NCBI GenBank assembly: GCA_039583875.1
Contig: CM077158.1
Span: 243,087,447-243,151,446, forward strand
DNA: 64,000 bases
Direction: 5' to 3'
Source: Platanthera guangdongensis
Taxonomy: Eukaryota > Streptophyta > Magnoliopsida > Asparagales > Orchidaceae
Below the pieces are notes generated by a model, which was not told the DNA's origin, made no database searches, and worked only from the letters and a program-made list of their open reading frames with translations. The translations under genes were made by a program, and so were the position numbers. Shown here in pieces: positions 24,114 through 35,688 of this stretch (its first letter is position 1; each line of letters begins with the position of its first letter).

Positions 24114-24125
24114 TGGTATCAGAGC

Positions 24126-25400
24126 TCCACTGATCCTCCCGACGTATAACCCCTTTTCTGACCGCCGGCCTGGTTTCCTGTCCGCCCCTTACTTTCTGGT
24201 TTCCTAACCGCCCACCTCTGGGCTCTCGCATCCCCTTGGACGGACATATCCTTTGCTTTTCTCCCTCCCGTTTCCTTCCTCTCCTCTCCCTTTTATAGGG
24301 ATTCGTCTGAGCCCCACTTCCCCCTGACCGCTCCGGCCTTTACCGCTCGACATCTTCCTCTTTCTCTCTTGCGGCTTTTGAACTGCCGGCCTGCTTCTAT
24401 CCGCAGCGGTCTGTCTCTATCCGCTGCGACCTCTTCTAGTCACAGACTCTTCTTGCCCACTCGACCTCTTCTTGTCGCAGATTGCTTCTCTCTGTCGCAG
24501 GCTATTCTTCCCCGCTCAACCTCTTCTTGTCGCACATTGATTCTCTTCATTGCGGACTGCGGTCTGTCTCTATCCGTTGCGGCTTCTTCTCTTCTAGCCT
24601 CCGTAGACTGCTTGTTGTCTCTTGCAACGTGGAGTTTTATTGCTCTTTGTGCGGTCTCCTCTTCTATCCGCGGTGCTCCTCTTTTACCTGCTGCGGTCTT
24701 GCTCCCCTACCCGATGTGGTCTTGTTCTGTCTTGCCGCTGCGGGCTTGCTCAGTTCTTCTCTCTGCATCCTCCTGTCCGATAGCTTTCTCTTCGCTGCGA
24801 CCTCCATAGCCGCTGTTCGTCGCCACTCGCTGCAGTCTGTTCGTTGCGACCTTCCCTTCTCTGTGGCCTTCCCTGCTTCCTGGAGTACACTGTGGTTTCT
24901 TCTCTGCTCGCTGCAATCTTATCTCCTGTTCGCTGGCGGTTTCTCTCTCGTAGCCGCTACGGCCTTCCTGCTCGCTGGCCTCTTGTCACTGTCTTGTGCT
25001 TCGCCCCATCTGGTTAGCCGCGGATTGCACTGAGCCGCGTGTTGCGCTTTTCATCTGGTGCCCGCAACTGCCCTTTGTTCTGGTTTGCCGCAGATTTTTG
25101 TTGTGCGCCTACCCACAACCGTTGCTGTTCGCTTGCTGCTACTACAAAGACATCTCTTAGCCGCAACTTCTGCTAGCCGTTGTGTTCTTGCAGCGACTTC
25201 TCTTAGTCGTTGCTGATTCGCTTGCTCACGGGTTGCGATTTCTCTGCTGTTCGCGACCTCTTTGCTAGTCACTGCTTGTCGTTCCTCTGTTCGTCGTGGC
25301 TGTTCGGGTGTTCCGGCTAGTTTTGCTCGCGGCTAATCTTGCTCCTGGCTACTGCGCAGCAAGGATAACCCTTATACAATGTTCGTCCATGCTCCATACA
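24126..25400 (+). repeat. E2 low-complexity gcggtc-rich leader
   Basis: About 1.3 kb, pyrimidine-rich, with repeated 'tcttcttgtcgca(g/c)' near 24430-24540 and 'ccgctgcggtc' type motifs. Open frames on both strands (24369-24809, 24482-25033) reflect composition. No gag motif is found before protease, so gag is missing here. Confidence 0.7.
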
Positions 25401-26785
25401 GTGTTAAGGCTGACATTGCCGCTTTGCGCACTCAACTACAACGATTTCCAGAGCTTCCTTACCGCTCAACTGGATCTGTTGTGTCTATTTCTGATGGGGG
25501 TATTTCCTGCCTTGACCCACGGTTCCTCCTAGATTTTGGATTCCGGTGCAACACATCATATTACCCCCACCAAACCTTCAAGATACTTGAACTCTGCGCA
25601 TCCCAAGTTTATTACTGTTGCCAATGGGGACTCTACTCCGGTTGCTGGATCAGTCGACGTGACCCTTACCCCATCTCTCACTCTTCGTTCGGTTTTTTAT
25701 GTTCCGGGCTCTCCTTTCAATCTCCTCTCTAGTAGTTCTCTTATACATAATCCTGAATGTTGTGTGATTTTCTCCTCTACCTCTTGTGTTATGCAGGATC
25801 GTCGGACGAAGACTGTCATTGGTAGAGGAAAAATGGTTAATGGTCTTTACATTTTGGACCACCACCCCACACTTCTCTCCACTACAAGTTCTGTCAATTG
25901 ACATCGGTGTTTTGGGCACCCCCTCTTCGCATACTCTAGAAATCTCTTCCAGACACGTCCCTCACTGACTTCACCTGCGATCCTGCATTTACGACAAACA
26001 CCATCGCTCTACCTTTTCACCACATTGTACTCGGAGCAATGCTCCTCTTTTTTGGTTCATTCTGATATTTGGGGACCCTGTAAAACTGCTAGCATCTCTG
26101 ATTATCATTACTTCGTTATCTTCATTGACGATTACTCTCGTGTCACTTGGTTGTACTTTCTTCATGATCGCTTTGAATTGCCCAGTGTCTTTCATTCTTT
26201 ATCCTTCTAACTCGTAACCCACAATAATTAAAACTCCCCGCACCGATAATGCTCGTGAGTACACAAGTCTTGCGTTTACTGACTTGTGCACTGAGTTCGG
26301 CATTATCCATCAAATCTCCTGTGTCTATACTCCTCAACAAAATGGTGTCGCCGAACGCAAGAATCGACACCTTCTGGAGGTCGCTCGCACCCTTATGACT
26401 CAAATGAATGTTCCCACCATATACTGGAATTTGGCAATCTCTAGGGCCTGCCACCTCATTAACCGCTTGCCCTTCTCTATTCTCCATTTTCAAACTTCAG
26501 TTTCCCTTCTTCTTCCCTCCACACCCCCATTTGCTGTCACTCGTGTTTTTGGCTGTGTCTGCTATGTTCACAACCTTGGCCCCTTTACTGACAAACTTGC
26601 CCCACGTGTAACAAAATATATGTTTGTTGGGTACTCTTCCACTTAGAAAGGTTGTCTACTATTCTCCCACTGATCAAAAGGCTGTTACATCAACCGACGT
26701 CACATTTCTTAAGGACTAGCTATATCATTCTCAACCCCTTGACCCTCCACTGTCGTTACCGTCCCCTCCTCTGCGGCCAGTTATT
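25401..26785 (+). pseudogene. E2 pol, first part: protease and integrase (first copy)
   Basis: Protease retains DSGATHHI near 25536, followed by FITVANGDSTPVAGS. Integrase zinc region has NGLYILDHHP near 25840 and HRCFGHPLF near 25900. The catalytic core has VHSDIWGPC near 26055, FIDDYSRVTWLYF near 26124 and QNGVAERKNRHL near 26338 with the third acidic residue intact. The frame is broken near 26205. The copy stops at 26785 within the proline/serine-rich linker after integrase, where foreign sequence begins. Confidence 0.87.
25984..26785 (+). repeat. Direct duplication of E2 integrase segment, copy 1
   Basis: Nearly identical to 28968-29766, including the same premature stop near 26208 / 29192. 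I see only scattered differences, for example ggagcaatg/ggagcagtg and gattatcat/gattatcgt. The shared stop shows the duplication arose after the element had decayed. Confidence 0.92.
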
Positions 26786-28967
26786 TGGGGTAGGCAGTAG
26801 TGGTAAACAAGGGTAACTTCTAATAGTCGGCACCAAGGCCATCACAAAGTCAGCGCCGCTAGAAGACTGTTGGATTCCAGGAAGAAAACTCTCCAAAATC
26901 TTTGATGAAGTCCCAAACCAGCTACTCATATATATAAGACACTATTTTGAACTATTATGATCATCTATTCGCGATTGTTGTCCAATCTTTCAAAATAAAA
27001 CTCGAAAATAAAAACAACATACATATAATATGCAAACTTTGCTCTGAATGCAGCTGCAGATTCGAATCTTCCAGATGACGACTCAATCAACACCTCCTGT
27101 GTAAATAAACATGTGCATGCTCTAATGTGTGACACCCCACACTCAAAGTGTTATCGCCATCAACTTTCCACATGAAAAGCATTCATCCCAAATGAATAGA
27201 GATCATCATAGTGTCATCGTAAGTTCAGGGATAGTTGATCCAACTCTACAGATGCCATCTAGATGTCGTCGATGAAAGAGCGTCCACTCCAGTGAACCAA
27301 GTACCTCCTCATTGAACCATCGAGTATGTTTATGCACTCATGAGCCACAATGTTTGTGATTCTTGCAGCCGTTGGCCATGGTTATGAAACCATAAGTGTC
27401 TTGTGAGTAAGCCGGGTTTGAGACTGATGTTGGGGTATGTGAGGCTCAGGGGTGGGCCTAAGGTATTGATTTGTGCACTCGCCAGTCTCAAAGTAAGGAG
27501 TCAAGTTTTTAACATTAACTATGGAGTGGATGTCAAGCTCATAGACGTTTTCTCTGATCCTTCTCAAGATTGTATACGATCCATTCACTTGATCTTGAAT
27601 TTCTTGACATGTTCCATACATTGAATTTCTTGGTAGGCCCCTTATGGAGACTCCACACGGATGTGAACCATCACATGCTTGCCCTCTCATAAAATCTGCT
27701 CCTATCTGTGAATATATGTGTAAGATTTATATGATTCATTACTAGTTATTGTTTGTCCGACCCATAAAATTAATGCAAATGATGGATAAATAACTCAACA
27801 GCTCGTTAGGACTTATTAACTCTATGGGGATCAAAATGAGGTTGGGATAGGTGTGACTCGGGGGTGGGCTAAGGTGTGGGTCAGTATAATCACGAGTCTC
27901 AAAGCAAGGAGTCAAATTTTCAACATTAAATACGGGGTGGATGTGCATATTCGTAGGGATGTCAAGATTGTAGGCGTTTACTTTGATCCTTCTCGTGATT
28001 GTATAAGGATCCATTCACTAGACTTTAGAATTTCTAGGCATGCTCCATACATTGAATTTCTTGGCAGTCTCCGTACATTGAATTTCTTGGTAGGCTCCTT
28101 AAGGTGTCTCTCCGCACGGATGTGAAACATCACCTGCTTGCTCTCAAAAATTTGCTCCCGCTTGTGACTATATGCGTAATCTTTCTATGATTGATTACTA
28201 GTTGATTTTGTCCGATCGATTCATGTAACTCATGCAGATGACGGATAAATGACTCTACAGACTCACTAAGAAGTAATTCTATGTGGTTAAAAATGAGGCA
28301 ATGGGCGTCTGAGATTTATACCATGATACTTACTGGAATGGACTTTACCCAGTAGATATATTAACCAAACTATTGTATGAAAATTCTGCTATCAGAAGGA
28401 TCAAATATTCAAATACTAACTAGTATGCTCACCAACTTAGCATATTAACATGTTTTCTAGACTTATATTCTTTGAAGCACCGACACTTCAAAATGTCCAG
28501 CGTGTCAGTGTTGGACTCTCCGACACTCGTCCGACTCTCTGGCACTCTCCGACACTCGTGTCGGAAGTCTGACACGCTGGCTCACACGGGACTCGCGTGT
28601 CCCGCTCAATCGGACACGCGTGTCCCTAAGCTAGCTACTCATGATGAGGTGAGAGACAATTTTTCTTAGAAGTGCAATTTTTGTGAAAAACAATTTATAA
28701 GTTCATATACATGAGTGAGAGCACATTTGTTAATGATTGGTGGAAAAGAAATTGGAAAGTGTGTAGAAGTCTCAAAGAATGATCTATTTGAGGTGAAAAA
28801 AGTAGAATAAGTGGTGAATGCTAGAATAACGAATTTTGCTCCTAAAAAGTTTCCCCCTTCTAGCATTTCAAGTAGTGATGTGGATCTACGAGTGTGGTGA
28901 ATATTTTTTTTAGAAAAAGGAAGATTGAAAGTGAGGGAAAATGTTTGCTTGAAAATCTATTTTAATG
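26786..28967 (-). mobile_element. 2.2-kb block copied from gypsy C (source 33985-36184) inside E2
   Basis: Collinear with 33985-36184 over its whole length. It starts in the poly-G/'taggcagtagtgg' junction and ends inside a hAT-like element (28470-28963, truncated against 35689-36458). On the minus strand it carries the integrase C-terminal region and chromodomain-like end of gypsy C. It lacks a 21-bp piece present in the source (between 27531 and 27532, source 34731-34751) and differs at scattered bases. No terminal repeats or TSD of its own are present. It sits between the two 800-bp copies of E2 integrase, so it was not inserted by ordinary transposition. Confidence 0.9.
28470..28963. mobile_element. 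Truncated copy of the hAT-like element
   Basis: Left terminal repeat 'ctttgaagcaccgacactt' is preceded by cttatatt as in the full copy at 35689. The right 276 bp, including the right terminal repeat, are absent. The truncation point is the right junction of the copied block. Confidence 0.85.
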
Positions 28968-29766
28968 TGCATTTACGATAAACACCATCGCTCTACCTTT
29001 TCACCACATTGTACTCGGAGCAGTGCTCCTCTTTTTTGGTTCATTCTGATATTTGGGGACCCTGTAAAACTGCTAGCATCTCTGATTATCGTTACTTCGT
29101 TATCTTCATTGACGATTACTCTCGTGTCACTTGGTTGTACTTTCTTCATGATCGCTTTGAATTGCCCAGTGTCTTTCATTCTTTATCCTTCTAACTCGTA
29201 AGCCACAATAATTAAAACTCCCCGTACCGATAATGCTCGTGAGTACACAAGTCTTGCGTTTACTGACTTGTGCACTGAGTTCGGCATTATCCATCAAATC
29301 TCCTGTGTCTATACTCCTCAACAAAATGGTGTCGCCGAACGCAAGAATCGACACCTTCTGGAGGTCGCTCGCACCCTTATGACTCAAATGAATGTTCCCA
29401 CCATATACTGGAATTTGGCAATCTCTAGAGCGTGCCACCTCATTAACCGCTTGCCCTCCTCTATTCTCCATTTTCAAACTTCGGTTTCCTTCTTCTTCCC
29501 TCTACACCCCCATTTGCTGTCACTCGTGTTTTTGCTGTGTCTGCTATGTCACAACCTTGGCCCCTCTACTGACAAACTTGCCCCACGTGTAACAAAATAT
29601 ATGTTTGTTGGGTACTCTTCCACTTAGAAAGGTTGTCTACTATTCTCCCACTGATCAAAAGGCTGTTACATCAACCGACGTCACCTTTCTCAAGGACCAG
29701 CTATATCATTCTCAACCCCTTGACCCTCCACTGTCGTTACCGTCCCCTCCTCTGCGGCCAGTTATT
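28968..29766 (+). repeat. Direct duplication of E2 integrase segment, copy 2
   Basis: Second copy of 25984-26785. It runs on without interruption into the rest of E2 pol, so this copy is the one in original context on the right, as copy 1 is on the left. One base pair is lost near 29534 relative to copy 1. Confidence 0.92.
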
Positions 29767-31566
29767 CCCGTTCCTTCGCTACTACCACCTCTCCTCCCCA
29801 CGCCACTCCCACCCAAACCACCTAAGCCGACTATAGTAAATGTGTACACTCGTCGTCCTTCCTCTTCTGGTGCCCGAAGCCCATTACCTTCTACTAATGA
29901 CAGTCCGTGTTCCAATGATCTGGCGATGCCTTCTACAACTCGCCCAATGACAAATTTTGTTTCTTTACATCGCCTGTCCCCGACACTTCGCACCTTTGCT
30001 ACTCCTCTATTTCTGTCCCTAACTCAGTGCAGGAGGTTCTCCAACATCCGGGCTCACGGGCAGCCATGGAAGAAGAAATGACGGCCCTCTGCGCTAACCA
30101 GACATGAGATCTAGTTTCTCTCCCTCCTGGTCAGACTACTGTTGGCTGTAAATGAGCCTTTGTCATCAAGCATGTTCCTGATGGGACAATTGACCGTCTT
30201 AAAGCCCGTTTAGTGGCTCATGGCTTCACTCAACAAGGTCTAGATTATGAAGAAACCTTCTCTTTGGTAGACAAACTCAACACAATTCATGTCCTTCTCT
30301 CCGTTGTTGTGCATCTTCAGTGGCCCTTACATCAATTGGATATCAAAAATGCCTTTTTAAATGACGATCTTCAAGAGACGGTCTACATGCAACAACCTCC
30401 CGGGTTTAACACCACAGGGGAGTCCCGAGTTTGTCATCTTAAGTTGTCAATTTATGGTCTCAAACAATCCTCTTGGGCATGGTTCGATAAATTCAGTGAG
30501 ACTGTTTAGGAGGTTGACTTTACTTGGCGCTCGACATACTTCTCTCTGTTTACTCGACATCGAACAACATGAATGGTTCTTCTTTTGGTGTATGTTGATG
30601 ACATCCTAATCACTGAAGATGATTCAAAGGGAATACAAGTGGTCAAACAACACCTTAGTTCCATGTTTCAAACAAAAGATCTCGGGAACCTTCAATACTT
30701 TCTTGGACTTGAGATCACAAGATGTCCCGATGGACTCGTTCTATCTCAAAGGAAGTATTGTCTCGACCTTCTTCAGGATGCTGGCTATTCTGGATGCAAA
30801 CCGGTTAACACTCCTATGGATGTCAATCACAAGCTGTGTGCACATGCTTCTGATGCAGATCTTCTTCTTCCAAATCTGGAATACTATCGACGACTTGTTG
30901 GTAAATTGATTTACCTAACGATCACGAGACCAAACATATCCTTTGTTGTTTGGGTGGTCAGACGGTTTATACATTCTCCTCAGATGTCTCATCTTCAGGC
31001 CGTCGAGCATATCCCGAGATATCTAGAAAGTGCTCCTGGTCAAGGGCTGACATACAAAACCTCTTCTTCTACTCCAACATTGGTTGCGTATTCAGATGCA
31101 TATTATGTTGGTTCCCTGGATGATCGACGTTCTACCAACTAATTTTGTACCTACTTTGGTGGTCACCTTGTTACCTGGCGCAGTAAGAAACAAGCTGTGG
31201 TTGCTCGATCTTCAGCTGGAGCTGAATATCAGTCAATGACATCTGCTGTATCCGAGCTTACACGGCTTGAAAGTCTCTTAAGTGATATGAGAGTAAAACT
31301 TTTCTCACCAACTACCTTACTCTGTGACAGTCAAGCTGTTATACACATAACTAAGATCTCGGTCTTTCATGAAAGAACAAAACACATTGAAGTCGACTGC
31401 CATTTTGTTCGGGAAAAAGTACAAATGTACAAGTTGGAATTGAGACATGTTCCAGCTACGGATCAAGTGGCTGACATTCTCACTAAGGCCCTATCAACTG
31501 CTCTATTTTATCAGTTCTTGTCCAAGCTGGGTTCCTACGACTTGTACCCTCCAACTTGCAGGAGAG
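29767..31566 (+). pseudogene. E2 pol, second part: RT and RNase H
   Basis: Begins in the proline-rich linker. RT starts near 30140 with KARLVAHGFTQQGLDYEETF near 30200 and [19 protein letters not shown] at 30334. The catalytic box YVDDIL is intact near 30591, followed by LGNLQYFLGLEI. RNase H has YSDAYYVGSLDDRRST near 31089 and ends LESLLSDM, HIEVDCHFVREKVQ, VADILTKALS. TGA replaces tryptophan at two sites near 30103 and 30153, and there are frameshifts near 30510 and a stop near 31141. The copy is decayed but with most catalytic residues present. Confidence 0.9.
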
Positions 31567-31743
31567 TGTTAGAAAAGGCAATGTAAAGGCCCATGTTTAT
31601 TTTCTTCCTATTTATTTTAGTCCCACATCTTGGATTTGAGATTTTTCTCCCTTCTCTCCCTATATTTTTGTACTCATACTTGTATTTACATACACAAGAA
31701 GGATATACAAGGTTTCATATTTTCGCCTAAATGTTCTTCTACA
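31567..31743 (+). repeat. E2 3' LTR
   Basis: 177 bp, TGTTAGAAAAGGCAATGT to TTCTTCTACA. It is 15 bp shorter than the 5' LTR through a deletion after 'catgttt'. It is preceded by the 'ggagag' polypurine tract within the end of pol. Confidence 0.9.
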
Positions 31744-31753
31744 CATTTTAACA

Positions 31754-33239
31754 TTTTCTTATACGTAGATGTAAATATAATGATGAAGTGCTACCAATTG
31801 GCTAAAATGCATTTCTTTGACTGGTTGACATTTCATAATTTTGCAAATCCTGCAGTTCTTTTACATTTTTAGCGAACCTGTTAAGGAGGTTTTTAAAATC
31901 ATGTAGTTATTAAAGGTATTCTTGATAGAATGTTGCTAGTGTTAGAAGTTGTTTTGTGACAAGCTTTCTAATACTGGAGGATTACATTAAGGAAACATGG
32001 AATATTTATTGTTTTTTATATTATTTGGAGATGCTTACAAAGATTCCCTGATGCGATTTTTGTTTGTTTGTAGGATAATTATAATCGGCAAGATATTCAC
32101 TAACATAATTGCGATGTTAGATTATTAGAGATATTCTTTAGAAGGTAGAGTTTAAAATCAGTAAAGCTGCGTAGTATGTAAATTTCAATTATGGGTGTAA
32201 TATTATAACTTCTCAGTCTCTTTCACCCGAAGATGAAGTGATATCTTTATATGTTATGCTTAAAATTTAAGCTTTTAAAATGATGAAGTGCTTGAAGAGC
32301 ACGATGCAATAGTAGGATATCATGGTGATTTAATGGTATATTTGATAAAATGTAACTAGGTTGATGGTGATGTATATATCCAATTGTTTAGCAGTAATTG
32401 AGTCGATATTTGCTAAGTTGAAAATGATAGAAAAGTGTATGCTATGATGAATATACTGAAGAACAATAATTAATTATTGAATGATTTATTAGATGTACTA
32501 TAAAAGTGACATCCATCCTATGTAAGAAACACTATAAAATAGACTTAGGTGGTTTCCACATCCACAATGAATGATAAAACATGTAAATTCGATGAATACA
32601 TGAATTACTTTTGAAGAATTAGGAAGGACCAGAGTAAACTGGGTGACTTGAATGACAGCTGTTCAAAATAATATTAGATTTAACACTTCATGGGGCACTC
32701 AATATAAAAAATGGAAATGAGGATTCATAGAGCAAACCTTAAATAGTTTGGAAATTACCCTTGAGGATGATTGATGATTCATTATTAAGTAGATCAAACC
32801 TTGACATTCATTGGACTTGTTTCCAGCCACAACTTTACATTGATCTGGCACTATTTCACAGGCTAGATATCGTGGAATCCTTTGGTAACCTTGTGCAATT
32901 GCATTTGAACATGTTTCTGTTATGGATGGCTTTGGGATGTGGATTAGATTTAAAATGAAGTATCTCTACCCAACCACTCTGCAAAAACATCTTGATGTAG
33001 GGTATCCCAAGGATGATGTGTTTATGCAAAGAGAGATCCGACTATGTTTGCAAGTTTTGATTAAAGCATAAAAACTAAGCACATCACAAACAATATTTAG
33101 ATAATTGAAAGGAAAAAAGCTAGGATTTCCTCTGAGTGGGAGTGGAGAGCCGTTAGTGAATATCCACCGGAGAATGAGCCCCGTCAACCATAATTAGTCA
33201 CAAGAACAAATAGACTAGCAAAGACAACTCCATAATCAT
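31754..33239. other. AT-rich intron 2 sequence, no gene seen
   Basis: Strongly AT-rich, without long ORFs, terminal repeats or recognisable domains. It is probably the original intron surrounding E3 or very old transposon debris. ORFs at 32761-32958 and elsewhere look random. Confidence 0.5.
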
Positions 33240-33984
33240 ATCAATATCCTATCTGTACAATAATATTGAAAAACAAAGAAATCAAACAATAAAACTCAAG
33301 TAAAAGGCCCGTGGGCGAAGGGAGTGAAGACCCAGTGATCGTAAAAGCGGCGATTGCTATCCGGAGAGGTGTAGGATCTATTTGAGATGGTGGCGACAGT
33401 AAGAAAAAATCTATTCTCACCGCCACTGCTGTTTTGGAGTCGTTTGGTTTCTCGATTGTGGGAATAGTGCTTGTGCGAAAAAATGTGTTTTGAGGATTTT
33501 CTGGAAAGCAGTGAACCCTCGTACTTACAGAAAAAACTGAAATGAGTTTTTCGCATTTTCATGTTTCTCTTACTGCAGGTTAACTTCCCCTTTTTCTTAT
33601 ATTGCATTTCCTGTCGCCACAACCATCCCAAATAGAATCGCAAACGATTGTAGACTGAAATTGATGAAGGAGGTTAGGGTTGAGAATGTTGGGAGGGGAT
33701 TTGCTGAGCTATATGGGCGTTGGGGAAGTGACATGCAGATCCTGGACTTGACCTCGAATGGGAGAATGGGATGCGAGAGTGCGGGGGAAGGGTCTACCAA
33801 ATTTATAAGGCCTGTGAGGTAGTTAGATTAGTGTTGGAGATCACTTGGTGAGTTTCGACCAAGGAGGAAAGGGGTTGGGTGAGGGGAAGCTGATGGATTT
33901 TGGATTATGGGGGGGAGGACGATGGATGTTTGGGGAAGGAGGGATGAATTTAGGGCTAAGGAGATGGAGGTGAGAGGGGGGGGG
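33240..33984. other. Unresolved repeat-like block ending in a poly-G run
   Basis: Purine-rich on the plus strand, ending in a run of about 13 G at 33976-33988. On the minus strand it reads as proline-rich low-complexity frames, like 56930-57360 inside the solo LTR candidate. It may be an antisense LTR, but I found no ends. The poly-G run is the left limit of the block that was copied into E2. Confidence 0.35.
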
Positions 33985-34419
33985 GGGGTAGGCAGTAGTG
34001 GTAAACAAGGAAACAAGGGTAACTTCTAATAGTTGGCACCAAGGCCATCACAAAGTCAGCGCCGCTAGAAGACTGTTGGATTCCAGGAAGAAAACTCTCC
34101 AAAATCTTTGATGAAGTCCCAAACCAGCTACTCATATATATAAGACACTATTTTGAACTATTATGATCATCTGTTCGCGATTGTTGTCCAATCTTTCAAA
34201 ATAAAACTCGAAAATAAAAAACAACATATATGCAAACTTTGCTCTGAATGCAGCTGCAGATTCGAATCTTCCAGATGACGACTCAATCAACACCTCCTGT
34301 GTAAATAAACATGTGCATGCTCTAATGTGTGACACCCCACACTCAAAGTGTTATCGCCATCAACTTTCCACATGAAAAGCATTCATCCCAAATGAATAGA
34401 GATCATCTAGTGTCGTCGT

Positions 34420-34580
34420 AAGTTCAGGGATAGTTTATCCAACTCTACGGATGCCATCGAGATGTCGTCGATGAAAGAGCGTCTACTCCAGTGAACCAAG
34501 TACCTCCTCATTGAACCATCGAGTATGTTTATGCACTCATGAGCCACAATGTTTGTGATTCTTGCAGCCGTTGGCCATGG
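34420..34580 (-). pseudogene. Gypsy C chromodomain-like C-terminus
   Basis: Minus strand: SMRRYLVHWSGRSFIDDI followed by an in-frame stop and ELDQLSLNL. This matches the integrase-linked chromodomain of plant chromoviruses (pattern R-x-x-L-V-x-W-x-G-x-P-x-x-D-x-T-W), which targets integration to chromatin. The stop replaces the final tryptophan. Confidence 0.65.
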
Positions 34581-35520
34581 TTATGAAACCATAAGTGTCT
34601 TGTGAGTAAGCCGGGTTTGAGACTGATGTTGGGGTATGTGAGGCTCAGGGGTGGGCCTAAGGTATTGATTTGTGCACTCGCCAGTCTCAAAGTAAGGAGT
34701 CAAGTTTTTAACATTAACTATGGAGTGGATGTGCATATTTGTAGGGATGTCAAGCTCATAGACGTTTTCTCTGATCCTTCTCAAGATTGTATACGATCCA
34801 TTCACTTGATCTTGAATTTCTTGACATGTTCCATACATTGAATTTCTTGGTAGGCCCCTTATGGAGACTCCACACGGATGTGAACCATCACATGCTTGCC
34901 CTCTCATAAAATCTGCTCCTATCTGTGAATATATGTGTAAGATTTATATGATTCATTACTAGTTATTGTTTGTCCGACCCATAAAATTAATGCAAATGAT
35001 GGATAAATAACTCAACAGCTCGTTAGGACTTTTTAACTCTATGGGGATCAAAATGAGGTTGGGATAGGTGTGACTCGGGGGTGGGCTAAGGTGCGGGTCA
35101 ATATAATTACGAGTCTCAAAGCAAGGAGTCAAATTTTCAACATTAAATACGGGGTGGATGTGCATATTCGTAGGGATGTCAAGATTGTAGGCGTTTACTT
35201 TGATCCTTCTCGTGATTGTATAAGGATCCATTCACTAGACCTTAGAATTTCTAGGCATGCTCCATACATTGAATTTCTTGGCAGTCTCCGTACATTGAAT
35301 TTCTTAGTAGGCTCCTTAAGGTGTCTCTCCGCACGGATGTGAAACATCACCTGCTTGCTCTCTCGAAAATTTGCTCCCGCTTGTGACTATATGCGTAATC
35401 TTTCTATGATTGATTACTAGTTGATTTTGTCCGATCGATTCATGTAACTCATGCAGATGACGGATAAATGACTCTACAGACTCACTAAGAAGTAATTCTA
35501 TGTGGTTAAAAATGAGGCAA
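34581..35520 (-). pseudogene. Gypsy C integrase C-terminal region, tandemly duplicated
   Basis: Two successive minus-strand copies, about 430 bp apart, encode the same domain. 35231-34959 has YNLDIPTNMHIHPVFNVENL; 34907-34581 has YTILRRIRENVYELDIP and NVKNLTPYFE. Both match the G-P-[FY]-x-I-x-x-K-[IL] / F-N-V-x-D-L-x-P-[YF] region of gypsy integrases. Upstream, near 35480, SVESFIRHLHELHESIG-like sequence gives the H-x-x-I-R-x-x-[IL] spacer. Doubling of this domain is not normal and occurred before the block was copied into E2, which carries both copies too. Confidence 0.85.
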
Positions 35521-35688
35521 TGGGCGTCTGAGATTTATACCATGATACTTACTGGAATGGACTTTACCCAGTAGATATATTAACCAAACTATTGTATGAA
35601 AATTCTGCTATCAGAAGGATCAAATATTCAAATACTAACTAGTATGCTCACCAACTTAGCATATTAACATGTTTTCTAGACTTATATT

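Larger units (their letters stand above)
23922..31743 (+). mobile_element. Ty1/copia element E2, nested in E3, rearranged internally
   Basis: LTRs at 23922-24113 and 31567-31743 bound a pol-only interior. Gag has been deleted: the leader passes straight into the segment before protease near 25400. The interior also carries an 800-bp direct duplication of the integrase region (25984-26785 and 28968-29766) separated by 2182 bp of foreign sequence. Without that extra 3 kb the element would be about 4.8 kb, normal for the family minus gag. The TSD is cattc/cattt. Confidence 0.88.
17627..31753 (+). mobile_element. Outer copia element E3, old, split by two later insertions
   Basis: 5' LTR at 17627-17765, primer-binding site 'tggtattagagcc' from 17766, then integrase, RT and RNase H remnants, and a 3' LTR that starts near 23818. 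It is interrupted by a gypsy-type LTR at 20327-22949 and by copia E2 at 23922-31743. The last 10 bp of its 3' LTR are at 31744-31753. Flanking bases (catat and ttttc) do not match, so no TSD survives. Its pol differs from E1/E2/E5/E6 (YVDNIVIT, VGKLIYLSHT), so it is a separate copia lineage. Confidence 0.82.

Noticed and set aside
28490..28640. CRISPR-like or satellite array of gtgtcgg/ccgacac motifs
   Set aside because: Units are short, irregular and inverted, without constant repeat and spacer; they belong to the hAT-like element.
17622..31758. Target-site duplication for E3
   Set aside because: Flanks catat and ttttc do not match; the element is bounded by its LTRs only.
33828..34016. Proline-rich minus-strand ORF as a cell-wall-type protein
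   Set aside because: Low-complexity purine-rich DNA ending in poly-G; no signal peptide or homologous pattern, and no conservation beyond composition.
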